A DNA stretch of 64,000 nt from Pomphorhynchus laevis (GCA_012934845.2 WNNJ02002459.1:31524-95523); one strand, 5' to 3'. Shown: positions 27,434 through 40,960, counted from the stretch's first letter. Numbers and translations are program-made. The notes: a model not told the origin generated them from the sequence alone.

Positions 27434-28445
27434 TATATATCTCGTATATATCCAAAACAACAAGCAATACATAACATCAATCTCACAGACTAAAATCTAC
27501 AAGTCGTTGCTCCAATCTGTTGTCGGAATTCTGCGTTAACTTCTTTCAACGATCTTTGTATATTGATCGTCGGGCAAGCCAAAATGTGTTCTCCGGTTTG
27601 AATGACGACGCAGTCGCAGTTTGATGATGTTACAAGAAGTGATCTGAAATAAAACCTCTGTATCGACCGTATACGGAACGTAGCCTGTTTAGCTGTACCC
27701 AGTGTGAACGGGTCAAATCGTTACAGATCGGAGATAGTGACACATTAGGAACAAACCTGCGTAGTTGGGATGTTGACTTCTTCCATCTTTGTTGCCACCT
27801 CCTACATACAAGCTCATCAATTCCGTTCGTGTTAATTAGATTAAGCAAAGTTCTGAAACGTCTGCTGAACGGATGTCGTGATTTGAGGCAGAGTTTGACA
27901 ACAGGGATTGGTAAGGTGTTCAGGGATCGGCTTGCTGAGACACAGATTTCGTCCCGCCTTATATCGACTGGTGGTATACCAGATGACACTGGAAGTAAGT
28001 CGATTGGTGTTAGCCTTATTGCTCCACTGATTAATATCATTGCCCCGTTAAGACTTGCGTCAACTTTCTTGACATGTGTGCTTCAAGACCATACCGGGGC
28101 CGCATATTCAGCAGCCGAGTAACATAGGCCAATACAGACGTTCGCAGTGTATGGAAGCTTGAAACCCAATTGATTCCGCCCAGACGGAAAATAATATTGC
28201 AGCGTGACCGCATTTTTCCTGAGATAGATTTAATGTGTTGCCTCTAAAATAGTGTGCGATCAAGAGTGACTCCGAGATACGTTGGATGATTCACATTAGG
28301 CAATCTGGTACCGTCAAGAGATACAGTCAATGTAGCATCAACTTTGTAATTATTGAGATGAAATAAAGATACTACCGTCTTATCAATGTTAAGTCGAAGA
28401 TGCCACTTTTTGAAATATCCGGATAGTATACTTATATCGGCAGAG
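27434..28445 (-). mobile_element. Jockey/CR1-like LINE RT tail in unit 7
   Basis: Same insertion, with duplications at 27,423-27,433 and 28,446-28,456. A local difference gives RGFISDHFL at the end of the C-terminal frame. Confidence 0.85.
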
Positions 28446-30287
28446 AAACAAGCGTAAATATACAGTTTCAAATCAATCAAATACACATAATTTATGCTAA
28501 ATCTTTTATGTATCAAGAAAAACGCGAGATACAGGAAGTACATAAAATATTGAAAAGAAATTACGAATGAAGTTTGTTTACAAAAAATATTTCAATGCAT
28601 CTATAAAATTCATTTACAAACTATATGTTAAAATATTAACGTTAGTAGATCAACTTATTGCTTTTTATTTGAGAAAGGTTTCGATTATAAGCTTATAGAA
28701 ATATACAATTATATAAAAAAATCTTGGTGGTATTGGCAAAAACGAATGATTACGAAAATAATATTCAATCCTTTTAAAGTAAATAGAATTTTTATAAACC
28801 AGAATCAATAATGTACGTGTTAGCACTTACATATTAGGCACGCTACCGTAGATTGTAAGTGAAAAGTTTGATTCAAATATTGTGTCTTCGAATTTTCTAA
28901 ACACAAAAAAAGTTAAAAAATTATAAATATTAAATAAAAAAATTACAAACATTAAATCTCTAAATTTAATGTTTGCAAAAAAGACGACCAATGCTTAAAC
29001 ACCTTCAATTAAATATCTGTAATAAAATACCTTTCGTCTACGCGTACTTACAACAGAGTAACATTACCAAAAATATCCAATAACGAAGTTGACAAGATCA
29101 TAGTATTGCTAAATTCTCTAAACAGATAAAGAATCATTCATTTATAAATCAAACAGAATAATTAAATTATTTGTCGTCCTATTAAAATTTCATTCGCGGA
29201 AAATATTAAATGCATATATTATTATAAAATTTTAATTAAATAACAAAATTATAAAATAGTGTAAACTTATGACCGATTATAAATGTATTTTTTCTATAGA
29301 AATTGTGCTTTAAAAGGAACTGATATGTTGTCAAAGGTATTGCTATGCTGTCTTTTGTATTAAACATTACAAAATTGCACAAACATACTTAAGACTAATA
29401 CAAATCTAAACGACTCCTTGACTTGTATAACTATTACACGTAATGATGGTTACAAACAAAAACCACAGTTTGACTACTGTAAAGTCCGTAATACGTAAGA
29501 AATAGCTAAATCTCAATATGAGACCTAAGTTGTGCGTTACAATAATGATTTGTTCTTGATGATGGAAATTAAAGACACGCGAAGATTTATTGTTGAAATT
29601 CGTGTACAAGCTATTGATAATTGCGTTCTTATCAAAAAAAGATGTTTTCTCAAAAGAACGCTATCGTCGAAAGCTTGAACATTTTTCTAACTCAGTTTTC
29701 TCGTAAAATATAAAATCATCAAACTAAGAAATGTTATTGACACAAGAGCAAATCATGATTACTGATTCATGCATACTTTGTATTCGTGCCAAGTGGCAAT
29801 GTTTTTACTTTTGTTTTCAAAAGTGAAAAATCTCACAAATATCGAAGCTACAATATCATACTTAGCTAACATAACAAGGAAAAAATATTTTGTATACTAA
29901 TTTAAAATGTAAAATTGTTATAATTCGTATGATCATAATATTTTCACATTGTAATATATTATGATAATATCCGTATATATTAGAAATGATTCAGCAGGCA
30001 TCGCTATCTCGACAAGCGCTAATTCGCTATTTTCATTGATATGGATGAAATCAGAGAGCTGAGTGTCTGAATTAATACAACAATTTAATTATAAATACTG
30101 ATAAATAATTAAATATAAATTAAAATTATATGAGATTTTTTACAATTTATGCTTAAGCAACGATAAAATTTATAATTAGTATTTAAAACGAAAATCAATT
30201 TCAATGAATTGATCAAATATGTAATAATAGTAATTATGAATAAAATCTATGTAGATCATATTTCGGACAATATGAATACTGTTTGGG

Positions 30288-30980
30288 TCAAATTTTACAA
30301 ACACGTAAAGAAATAATTAACCTCTTCGTATAATGTCCAGAATCGATAGCGTTAGACTTCCTCCTCTTCGTTATCACTACTTTAGATAGCGCCTGATCAT
30401 CTAGAATATCTGAATCAACCGATCCACTGACAACTAGCCGGCCTTTTTCCGGTATCATCTGTTTGTTTATAGTGGGCGTGATTATTTGATCTGTTTCACA
30501 AAAGTCAGTTAATAATTCTGTTTCATAATTAAAACTTCCGTTCGATTCATGATTATCACTATTTGCGTTCGATAAACAGTCAGTTAATTCAGAATCAGAT
30601 AATGTTTGTACGTCATGTGTCATATAATCGACGGTCTGTTTACTAATTTCGGTTTCTGGCTGTGAGTTTAAAGGTAACGATTCAGGATCACCAGCGTCGT
30701 TATTATTTGATGAATTGTCACATTGTTGCAGAAAGGTGTCAAAATGTGGCTTAATTTTGCTTGAAAGACTTTGTGGCTTTACTGTGATTGCAGAGCTCAA
30801 TACTTTTAGTGTGAATTTTCCGTTTTCTTCTATAAGTGCACAATCTCTGTATGAACACAATTTATGAGTTCCTGTAAAAACTGACGTATCGACACTGGAT
30901 CCTGGTATATTAGCTAGCGTGACAATTACTTAATTTGTATTGCTAAATTCAATGTATCCAAGAGCGGACTGATCAATTGA
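30288..30980 (-). pseudogene. Open extension downstream of the RLE domain (unit 7 copy)
   Basis: In frame with the RLE coding blocks of this copy and separated from them by a TAG after AVDSLP. It has the same TAA as unit 6. Variants LNSQPE and FLQQCD are shared with unit 8. Confidence 0.5.
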
Positions 30981-32187
30981 CTATGGAAGAGAGTCAACTG
31001 CCAGATCAAGTGCCTGGAAGGGGTTCATTCTTCGTGTGGGATTCTCCATTATGGGGTTAGCAATCTCGTAATACGGTCGGTTTAACATATCAATGCTAGA
31101 TAATATAGCTTTTGAATTTCCTCCCATGAGTGCTATTGATATTCGTTGAAAGAGCCGTGCAGATGCGATGCTGTATGGTATAGATGATCGAATTGCTAAG
31201 TATCGGGCGATTCGCCTGATGATTTTCTCCCCTTCCACATTCAAACCGCCGTAACATTCCAAGACTGCAGGTATGAAGTTATATCCCGCCTCAATCATTT
31301 TAGCACGGTACTTTCTATCTTTGACCGATGATGCGTACTGCGCAGCTGCGTAACCAGGCACATAAGCTGACTGTCAAAGAAAAGATTTCTGTAGTGGATG
31401 TGTTACCGCGAAGTCTATAGCATCTGAAGGATCCCTGTAGATCAGAATATCGGCTGGCCGTTCTTGAAGATTTTGGACAAGGTTGCGAACCTCGCAACCC
31501 ACATGCATTCTTGCTGATTGTGCCGCCTGGAGAACGACGTCACGAATTGCATTATGACGCATTCCTGGAAAACCACCGTAGTTGCAAGTTTGTGCATGGA
31601 AGCCCTCAGCATCTGCGTTTCGAAAACATCGACTACAACGGTAGTCACTTGGAGCAATTTGCAGACCTAACCACATTCTTAAAAGAATTGTAAATTCTTG
31701 GTCGGTAAGAGCTAGGCCGAGACTTCGATTTGGGGCGCATTGTAACCATGCGTTCGCATGTGGCTGTGATACCGCTATTAGTCTGGCCCTTGTCCGATCA
31801 TCTCCAGTGTCTAATAGATTTTTACGCTTCTCTGAGTCAATTTTGAACGATATTTGATGTAGTCTTGTGGATGAAGCCTGTTGTTCCACTTCTGCTCCGT
31901 GTAGCGCAAGTATTTCATTCGCGTTTACAAAGCCCGGAAATGTATTTGGATCCTGGTTCACAAACGCGGCCACTGTGCTGACGCTTGCTGCAAAGGCTGC
32001 CGCTCTGTGTTTGTTTGTACTCCTAAGTCCCAGACCGCCCATTTTTAGTAGGAGCTCAACTTGAGATCGTGTTCGCGCTGACAGTTGTATTGAAGCGATG
32101 ATTTCCATCGCCCGTATCACACCATTATCAAACTGCTTACAGAAAAGTTCGGTGCTTGCTGGATCTACATTGCTATCGATTATAACG
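30981..32187 (-). pseudogene. RT thumb and restriction-like endonuclease (unit 7 copy)
   Basis: The two open blocks 32,120-31,374 and 31,361-30,981 are in the same frame, separated only by the TGA after PLQKSFL. The second block supplies the rest of the endonuclease and C-terminal helices (VKDRKYRAKM, GYNFIPAVLECYGG, ASARLFQRIS). Confidence 0.8.
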
Positions 32188-33641
32188 ATATGAATCGTTA
32201 TAATCGTTATTTAATCATAAAGACAGATTTATAAAAACTTTGAAAAAGTCATGCAAAAATAATTTGCAGGTGTTTGGGATAATCATAATTCTCAAAGTAT
32301 TTTGGTAAGCCACGATTTATTATAATATTAATAAACATCACATTTATCTTCTTATATAAAATAAATAATTCTTTAATTATTGATCACAATACTTTGTTTG
32401 GCTAAACCGCTAGTATTATAATATCGCAAATATATTATCGCATAATTGAACAAATAATGAAAAAGTGAAAATCATACCATTTAATTAAACGTAACAGAAA
32501 CGATAGAACATGATTATATTGACAACAATCAATAAAAATACAAATATCAGGAAACAAATTGCGCAAAATTAAGATTTGCTCTAACAATATGAATTAGCAT
32601 AAATTAAAATAATCTTTAACAGAACGTTGGCAATAATTTAGAACTGCAAGTAATGTCGGCTTAATACATTAACACAAAATAAATATTGAATTTTGCAAAA
32701 TCCAAATAAATGTAATATTTAAAGAGGTAACGAAATCTACTAATTATAGTATTGAACAATTATATAAAAAAAAGATTTTGAACAAAAAGTTTAAGGCTAA
32801 GCTATTAAAATTCAACGCTACTTACACTTCTGTAAAGTCACCAGTGAAGGAAAGTGAAGGGTTTGTGGCAAAGACAGATCCGTACATTTTTCTAATAATA
32901 AACAATTGGCAATTTTGTAAAAACAAAGAAAGCGTAAAAATATCGATAAAATATCTAGTATTTAAAATTAATTTAATTATTAAAAAAGACAATTTTATGA
33001 AAAATTGTGAAAAGCACTATTTCGATAGTTCATTGATATAACAAAATTGAAGTGTGTATGAAAATACGTATTGGAGAACTTTCGAAACATCCAAAATTTC
33101 TAAAATGTAAAAGCGTATGAGCTGCTTTCAAGAAAAATTTGAAACTTATTTTTAAACATTTCATTTATTATTAACTATCAACGCTATGACACAACTGTCA
33201 ATAATCAATACAAATGTAATGATGAGTTTAAAATAACAGGTTACTACGTTAATAAAAATATTTTTTAAATATTTAGTGACATTTTTTAAATAGTATGAAT
33301 ATTATTACTTATTTCATTTATTTTTAAAAATTCATAATTATCCCTTTCTTAAATGGCTTTGTATGAATTTAATAATAGAGTATTTATCACGTTTTTGTAA
33401 TATTTAAAATATATCAAAATACAATATTAGGTCGAAAATATTCATTTTTATAAAATACAACAGTACGATAATATTTATTAAATATGAATATGCAGTTATC
33501 ACATTATTTCTTTAAAATCAACAAAACGTATCGTGTTATGCTCAAATATAAAAACACAGTTTTTAATCATTTATCAGATTCAAACAAATGAAAATAAATC
33601 ACGTGCTAAGAAATAAAGCAAAACATTTATAAACAAGCGTA

Positions 33642-34654
33642 TATATATCTCGTATAAATCCAAAACAACAAGCAATACATAACATCAATCTCACAGACTA
33701 AAATCTACAAGTCGTTGCTCCAATCTGTTGTCGGAATTCTGCGTTAACTTCTTTCAACGATCTTTGTATATTGATCGTCGGGCAAGCCAAAATGTGTTCT
33801 CCGGTTTGAATGACGACGCAGTCGCAGTTTCAGGATGTTACAAGCCTGGCTCTAAAAAGAAAACCTCTGTATCGACCGTATCCGGAACGTAGCCTGTTTA
33901 GCTGTACACAGTGTGAACGGGTCAAATCGTTACAGATCGGAGATAGTGACACATTAGGAACAAACCTGCGTAGTTGGGATGTTGACTTCTTCCATCTTTG
34001 TTGCCACCTCCTACATACAAGCTCATCAATTCCGTTCGTGTTAATTAGATTGAGCAGAGTTCTGACACGTCTGCTGAACGGATGTCGTGATTTGAGGCAG
34101 AGTTTGACAACAGGGATTGGTAAGGTGTTCAGGGATCGGCTTGCTGAGACACAGATTTCGTCCCGCCTTATATCGACTGGTGGTATACCAGATGACACTG
34201 GAAGTAAGTCGATTGGTGTTAGCCTTATTGCTCCACTGATTAATAGCATTGCCTCGTTGAGACTTGCGTCAACTTTCTTGACATGTGTGCTTCCAGACCA
34301 TACCGGGGCCGCATATTCAGCAGCCGAGTAACATAGGCCAATACAGACGTTCGCAGTGTATGGAAGCTTGAAACCCAAGTGATTCAGCCCAGACGGAAAA
34401 TAATATTGCAGCGTGACCGCATTTTTCCTGAGATGGATTTACTGTGTTGCCTCTAAAATAGTGTGCGATCAAGAGTGACTCCGAGATACGTTGGATGATT
34501 CACATTAGGCAATCTGGTACCGTCAAGAGATACAGTCAATGTAGCATCAACTTTGTAATTATTGAGATGAAATAAAGATACTACCGTCTTATCAATGTTA
34601 AGTCGAAGATGCCACTTTTTGAAATATCCGGATAGTATACTTATATCGGCAGAG
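33642..34654 (-). mobile_element. Jockey/CR1-like LINE RT tail in unit 8
   Basis: Same insertion, with duplications at 33,631-33,641 and 34,655-34,665. The C-terminal frame here runs 34,378-33,830 and reads through the region cut short in units 6 and 7 (YRGFLFRARLVTS). Confidence 0.85.
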
Positions 34655-36518
34655 AAACAAGCGTAAATATACAGTTTCAAATCAATCAAATACACATAAT
34701 TTATGCTAAATCTTTTATGTATCAACAAAAACGCGAGATACAGGAAGTACATAAAATATTGAAAAGAAATTACGAATGAAGTTTGTTTACAAAAAATATT
34801 TCAATGCATCTATAAAATTCATTTACAAACTATAGGTTAAAATATTAACGTTAGTAGATCAACTTATTGCTTTTTATTTGAGGAAGGTTTCGATTATAAG
34901 CTTATAGAAATATACAATTATATAAAAAAATCTTGGTGGTATTGGCAAAAACGAATGATTACGAAAATAATATTCAATCCTTTTAAAGTAAATAGAATTT
35001 TTATAAACCAGAATCAATAATGTACGTGTTAGCACTTACATATTAGGCACGCTACCGTAGATTGTAAGTGAAAAGTTTGATTCAAATATTGTGTCTTCGA
35101 ATTTTCTAAACACAAAAAAAGTTAAAAAATTATAAATATTAAATAAAAAAATTACAAACATTAAATCTGTAAATTTAATGTTTGCAATAAAAGACGACCA
35201 ATGCTTAAACACCTTCAATTAAATATCTGTAATAAAATACCTTTAGTCTACGCGTACTTACAACAAAGTGACATTACCAAAAATATCCAATAACGAAGTT
35301 GACAAGATCTTAGTATTGCTAAATTCTCTAAACAGATAAAGAATCATTCATTTATAAATCAAACAGAATAATTAAATTATTTGTCGTCCTATTAAAATTT
35401 CATTCGCGGAAAATATTAAATGCATATATTATTATAAAATTTTAATTAAATAACAAAATTATAAAATAGTGTAAACTTATGATCGATTATAAATGTATAT
35501 TTTCTATAGAAATTGTGCTTTAAAAGGAACTGATATGTTGTCGAAGGTATTTCTATGCTGTCTTTTGTATTAAACATTACAAAATTGCACAAACATACTT
35601 AAGACTAATACAAATCTAAACGACTCCTTGACTTGTATAACTATTACACGTAATGATGGTTTCAAACAAAAACCACAGTTTTACTACTGTAAAGTCCGTA
35701 ATACGTAAGAAATAGCTAAATCTCAATATGAGACCGTAGTTGTGCGTTACAATAATGATTTGTTATTGTTGATGGAAATTAAAGAAACGCGAAGATTTAT
35801 TGTTGAAATTCGTGTACAAGCTATTGATAATTGCGTTCTTATCAAAAAAGATGTTTTCTCAAAAGAACGCTATCGTCGAAAGCTTGAACATTTTTCTAAC
35901 TCAGTTTTCTCGTAAAATATAAAATCATCAAACTAAGAAATGTTCTTGACACAAAAGCAAATCATGATTACTGATTCATGCATACTTTGTATTCGTGCCA
36001 AGTGGCAATGTTTTTACTTTTGTTTTCAATAGTGAAAAATCTCACAAATATCGAAGCTACAATATCATACTTAGCTAAGATAACAAGGAAAAAATATTTT
36101 GTATACTAATTTAAAATGTAAAATTGTTATAATTCGTATGATCATAATATTTTCACATTGTAATATATTATGATAATATCCGTATATATTAGAAATGATT
36201 CAGCAGGCATCGCTATCTCGACAAGCGCCAATTCGCTATTTTCATTGATATGGATGAAATCGGAGAGCTGAGTGTCTGAATTAATACAACAATTTAATTA
36301 TAAATACTGATAAATAATTAAATATAAATTAAAATTATATGAGATTTTTTACAATTTATGCTTAAGCAACGATAAAATTTATAATTAGTATTTAAAACGA
36401 AAATCAATTTCAATGAATTGACTAATAAACAATCAAGATGTATTCAAATATGTAATAATAGTAATTATGAATAAAATCTATGTAGATCATATTTCGGACA
36501 ATATGAATACTGTTTGGG

Positions 36519-37211
36519 TCAAATTTTACAAACACGTAAAGAAATAATTAACCTCTTCGTATAATGTCCAGAATCGATAGCGTTAGACTTCCTCCTCTTC
36601 GTTATCACCACTTTAGATAGCGCCTGATCATCTAGAATATCTGAATCAACCGATCCACTGACAACTAGCCGGCCTTTTGCCGGTATCATCTGTTTGTTTA
36701 TAGTGAGCGTGATTATTTGATCTGTTTCACAAAAGTCAGTTAATAATTCTGTTTCATAATTAAAACTTCCGTTCGATTCATGATTATCACTATTTGCGTT
36801 CGATAAACGGTCAGTTAATTCAGAATCAGATAATGTTTGTACGTCATGTGTCATATAATCGACGGTCTGTTTACTAATTTCGGTTTCTGGCTGTGAGTTT
36901 AAAGGTAACGATTCAGGATCACCAGCGTCGTTATTATTTGATGAATTGTCACATTGTTGCAGAAAGGTGTCAAAATGTGGCTTAATTTTGCTTGAAAGAC
37001 TTTGTGGCTTTACTGTGATTGCAGAGCTCAATACTTTTAGTGTGAATTTTCCGTTTTCTTCTATAAGTGCACAATCTCTGTATGAACACAATTTATGAGT
37101 TCCTGTAAAAACTGACGTATCGACACTGGATCCTGGTATATTAGCTAGCGTGACAATTACTTAATTTGTATTGCTAAATTCAATGTATCCAAGAGCGGAC
37201 TGATCAATTGA
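36519..37211 (-). pseudogene. Open extension downstream of the RLE domain (unit 8 copy)
   Basis: Same frame as the endonuclease. Private changes include TDC to TDR and PEKG to PAKG. No family recognised. Confidence 0.5.
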
Positions 37212-38418
37212 CTATGGAAGAGAGTCAACTGCCAGATCAAGTGCCTGGAAGGGGTTCATTCTTCGTGTGGGATTCTCCATTATGGGGTTAGCAATCTCGT
37301 AATACGGTCGGTTTAACATATCAATGCTAGATAATATAGCTTTTGAATTTCCTCCCATGAGTGCTATTGATATTCGTTGAAAGATCCGTGCAGATGCGAT
37401 GCTGTATGGTATAGATGATCGAATTGCTAAGTATCGGGCGATTCGCCTGATGATTTTCTCCCCTTCCACATTCAAACCGCCGTAACATTCCAAGACTGCA
37501 GGTATGAAGTTATATCCCGCCTCAATCATTTTAGCACGGTACTTTCTATCTTTGACCGATGATGCGTACTGCGCAGCTGCGTAACCAGGCACATAAGCTG
37601 ACTGTCAAAGAAAAGATTTCTGTAGTGGATGTGTTACCGCGAAGTCTATAGCATCTGAAGGATCCCTGTAGATCAGAATATCGGCTGGCCGTTCTTGAAG
37701 ATTTTGGACAAGGTTGCGAACCTCGCAACCCACATGCATTCCTGCTGATTGTGCCGCCTGGAGAACGACGTCACGAATTGCATTATGACGCATTCCTGGA
37801 AAACCACCGTAGTTGCAAGTTTGTGCATGGAAGCCCTCAGCATCTGCGTTTCGAAAACATCGACTACAACGGTAGTCACTTGGAGCAATTTGCAGACCTA
37901 ACCACATTCTTAAAAGAATTGTAAATTCTTGGTCGGTAAGAGCTAGGCCGAGACTTCGATTTGGGGCGCATTGTAACCATGCGTTCGCATGTGGCTGTGA
38001 TACCGCTATTAGTCTGGCCCTTGTCCGATCATCTCCAGTGTCTAATAGATTTTTACGCTTCTCTGAGTCAATTTTGAACGATATTTGATGTAGTCTTGTG
38101 GATGAAGCCTGTTGTTCCACTTCTGCTCCGTGTAGCGCAAGTATTTCATTCGCGTTTACAAAGCCCGGAAATGTATTTGGATCCTGGTTCACAAACGCGG
38201 CCACTGTGCTGACGCTTGCTGCAAAGGCTGCCGCTCTGTGTTTGTTTGTACTCCTAAGTCCCAGACCGCCCATTTTTAGTAGGAGCTCAACTTGAGATCG
38301 TGTTCGCGCTGACAGTTGTATTGAAGCGATGATTTCCATCGCCCGTATCACACCATTATCAAACTGCTTACAGAAAAGTTCGGTGCTTGCTGGATCTACA
38401 TTGCTATCGATTATAACG
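37212..38418 (-). pseudogene. RT thumb and restriction-like endonuclease (unit 8 copy)
   Basis: Best copy for reading the domain. Numbering the 38,351-37,605 block from its first codon, the zinc motif residues are C162, C165, H175 and C179, then R188-H189-N190, D224 of RPAD and D236 of AIDF. A TGA at 37,605-37,607 separates this from the in-frame block 37,592-37,212, which carries the LECYGG segment with the likely catalytic Glu. Confidence 0.82.
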
Positions 38419-39164
38419 ATATGAATCGTTATAATCGTTATTTAATCATAAAGACAGATTTATAAAAACTTTGAAAAAGTCATGCAAAAATAATTTGCAG
38501 GTGTTTGGGATAATCATAATTCTCAAAGTATTTTGGTAAGCCACGATTTATTATAATATTAATAAACATCACATTTATCTTCTTATATAAAATAAATAAT
38601 TCTTTAATTATTGATCACAATACTTTGTTTGGCTAAACCGCTAGTATTATAATATCGCAAATATATTATCGCATAATTGAACAAATAATGAAAAAGTGAA
38701 AATCATACCATTTAATTAAACGTAACAGAAACGATAGAACATGATTATATTGACAACAATCAATAAAAATACAAATATCAGGAAACAAATTGCGCAAAAT
38801 TAAGATTTGCTCTAACAATATGAATTAGCATAAATTAAAATAATCTTTAACAGAACGTTGGCAATAATTTAGAACTGCAAGTAATGTCGGCTTAATACAT
38901 TAACACAAAATAAATATTGAATTTTGCAAAATCCAAATAAATGTAATATTTAAAGAGGTAACGAAATCTACTAATTATAGTATTGAACAATTATATAAAA
39001 AAAAGATTTTGAACAAAAAGTTTAAGGCTAAGCTATTAAAATTCAACGCTACTTACACTTCTGTAAAGTCACCAGTGAAGGAAAGTGAAGGGTTTGTGGC
39101 AAAGACAGATCCGTACATTTTTCTAATAATAAACAATTGGCAATTTTGTAAAAACAAAGAAAGC

Positions 39165-39316
39165 GTAAAAATATCGATAAAATATCTAGTATTTAAAATT
39201 AATTTAATTATTAAAAAAGACAATTTTATGAAAAATTGTGGTAAAAATATCGATAAAATATCTAGTATTTAAAATTAATTTAATTATTAAAAAAGACAAT
39301 TTTATGAAAAATTGTG
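39165..39316. repeat. 76-bp tandem duplication private to unit 8
   Basis: Two adjacent identical copies beginning gtaaaaatatcgataaaat (39,165-39,240 and 39,241-39,316). Other B units have one copy. Confidence 0.95.
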
Positions 39317-39947
39317 AAAAGCACTATTTCGATAGTTCATTGATATAACAAAATTGAAGTGATGAAAATACGTATTGGAGAACTTTCGAAACCTCCAAAA
39401 TTTCTAAAATGTAAAAGCGTATGAGCTGCTTTCAAGAAAAATTTGAAACTTATTTTTAAACATTTCATTTATTATTAACTATCAACGCTATGACACAACT
39501 GTCAATAATCAATACAAATGTAATGATGAGTTTAAAATAACAGGTTACTACGTTAATAAAAATATTTTTTAAATATTTAGTGACATTTTTTAAATAGTAT
39601 GAATATATTATTACTAATTTCATTTATTTTTAAAAATTCATAATTATCCCTTTCTTAAATGGCTTTGTATGAATTTAATAATAGAGTATTTATCACGTTT
39701 TTGTAATATTTAAAATATATCAAAATACAATATTAGGTCAAAAATATTCATTTTTATAAAATACAACAGTACGATAATATTTATTAAATATGAATATGCA
39801 GTTATCACATTATTTCTTTAAAATCAACAAAACGTATCGTGTTATGCTCAAATATAAAAACACAGTTTTTAATCATTTATCAGATTCAAACAAATGAAAA
39901 TAAATCACGTGCTAAGAAATAAAGCAAAACATTTATAAACAAGCGTA

Positions 39948-40960
39948 TATATATCTCGTATAAATCCAAAACAACAAGCAATACATAACATCAATCTCAC
40001 AGACTAAAATCTACAAGTTGTTGCTCCAATCTGTTGTCGAAATTCTGCGTTAGCTTCTTTCAACGATCTTTGTATATTGATCGTCGGGCAAGCCAAAATG
40101 TGTTCTCCGGTTTGAATGACGACGCAGTCGCAGTTTGATGATGTTACAAGCCTGGCTCTGAAAAGAAAACCTCTGTATCGACCGTATCCGGAACGTAGCC
40201 TGTTTAGCTGTACCCAGTGTGAACGGGTCAAATCGTTACAGATCGGAGATAGTGACACATTAGGAACAAACCTGCGTAGTTGGGATGTTGACTTCTTCCA
40301 TCTTTGTTGCCACCTCCTACATACAAGCTCATCAATTCCGTTCGTGTTAATTAGATTGAGCAGAGTTCTGACACGTCTGCTGAACGGATGTCGTGATTTG
40401 AGGCAGAGTTTGACAACAGGGATTGGTAAGGTGTTCAGGGATCGGCTTGCTGAGACACAGATTTCGTCCCGCCTTATATCGACTGGTGGTATACCAGATG
40501 ACACTGGAAGTAAGTCGATTGGTGTTAGCCTTATTGCTCCACTGATTAATAGCATTGCCTCGTTGAGACTTGCGTCAACTTTCTTGACATGTGTGCTTCC
40601 AGACCATACCGGGGCCGCATATTCAGCAGCCGAGTAACATAGGCCAATACAGACGTCCGCAGTGTATGGAAGCTTGAAACCCAATTAATTCCGCCCAGAC
40701 GGAAAATAATATTGCAGCGTGACCGCATTTTTCCTGAGATAGATTTAATGTGTTGCCTCTAAAATAGTGTGCGATCAAGAGTGACTCCGAGATACGCTGG
40801 ATGATTCACATTAGGCAATCTGGTACCGTCAAGAGATACAGTCAATGTAGCATCAACTTTGTAATTATTGAGATGAAATAAAGATACTACCGTCTTATCA
40901 ATGTTAAGTCGAAGATGCCACTTTTTGAAATATCCGGATAGTATACTTATATCGGCAGAG
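39948..40960 (-). mobile_element. Jockey/CR1-like LINE RT tail in unit 9
   Basis: Same insertion, with left repeat 39,937-39,947 and right repeat acacaagcgta at 40,961-40,971 (one change). Confidence 0.85.
40004..40684 (-). pseudogene. LINE RT C-terminal domain, best-preserved copy
   Basis: 226 codons, the least damaged of the four copies. Contains AEYAAPVWSGSTHVKKVD (residues 20-37), typical of the thumb/connection of jockey-like RTs. Further on are a tryptophan-rich segment (RRWQQRWKK), LNRLRSGYGR, and a terminal zinc-like motif C185-x-C187-x7-H195-x3-C199 (CDC...EHILAC). It ends with a natural stop. The upstream RT portion (41,055-40,759, then 40,728-40,546) is separated from it by a stop and a frameshift. 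No catalytic YADD is present, so it cannot be active. Confidence 0.82.

Larger units (their letters stand above)
30278..32187 (-). mobile_element. RLE-class LINE fragment in unit 7
   Basis: Same insertion, with flanks at 30,270-30,277 and 32,188-32,195. It lacks the one-base deletion of units 5 and 6, so the frame is continuous apart from in-frame stops. Confidence 0.85.
27210..33417. repeat. Macrosatellite unit 7 (type B, 6208 bp)
   Basis: Same layout as unit 6. It is about 24 bases shorter, mainly because of a deletion near 30,211 that removes the stretch equivalent to 23,980-24,003. From about 30,040 onward it shares several variants with unit 8 rather than unit 6. Confidence 0.95.
36509..38418 (-). 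mobile_element. RLE-class LINE fragment in unit 8
   Basis: Same insertion, with flanks at 36,501-36,508 and 38,419-38,426. The right flank lies in ataacgat-atga-atcgttat, an 8-bp inverted repeat at the junction. Confidence 0.85.
33418..39723. repeat. Macrosatellite unit 8 (type B, 6306 bp)
   Basis: Same layout as unit 7, made longer by a private 76-bp tandem duplication at 39,165-39,316. Its RLE insert shares the intact frame of unit 7 and not the one-base deletion seen in units 5 and 6. Confidence 0.95.

Noticed and set aside
33810-34331. 173-codon plus-strand frame (also 40,116-40,637)
   Set aside because: Antisense shadow of the jockey-like RT C-terminal domain, which has clear family motifs on the reverse strand.
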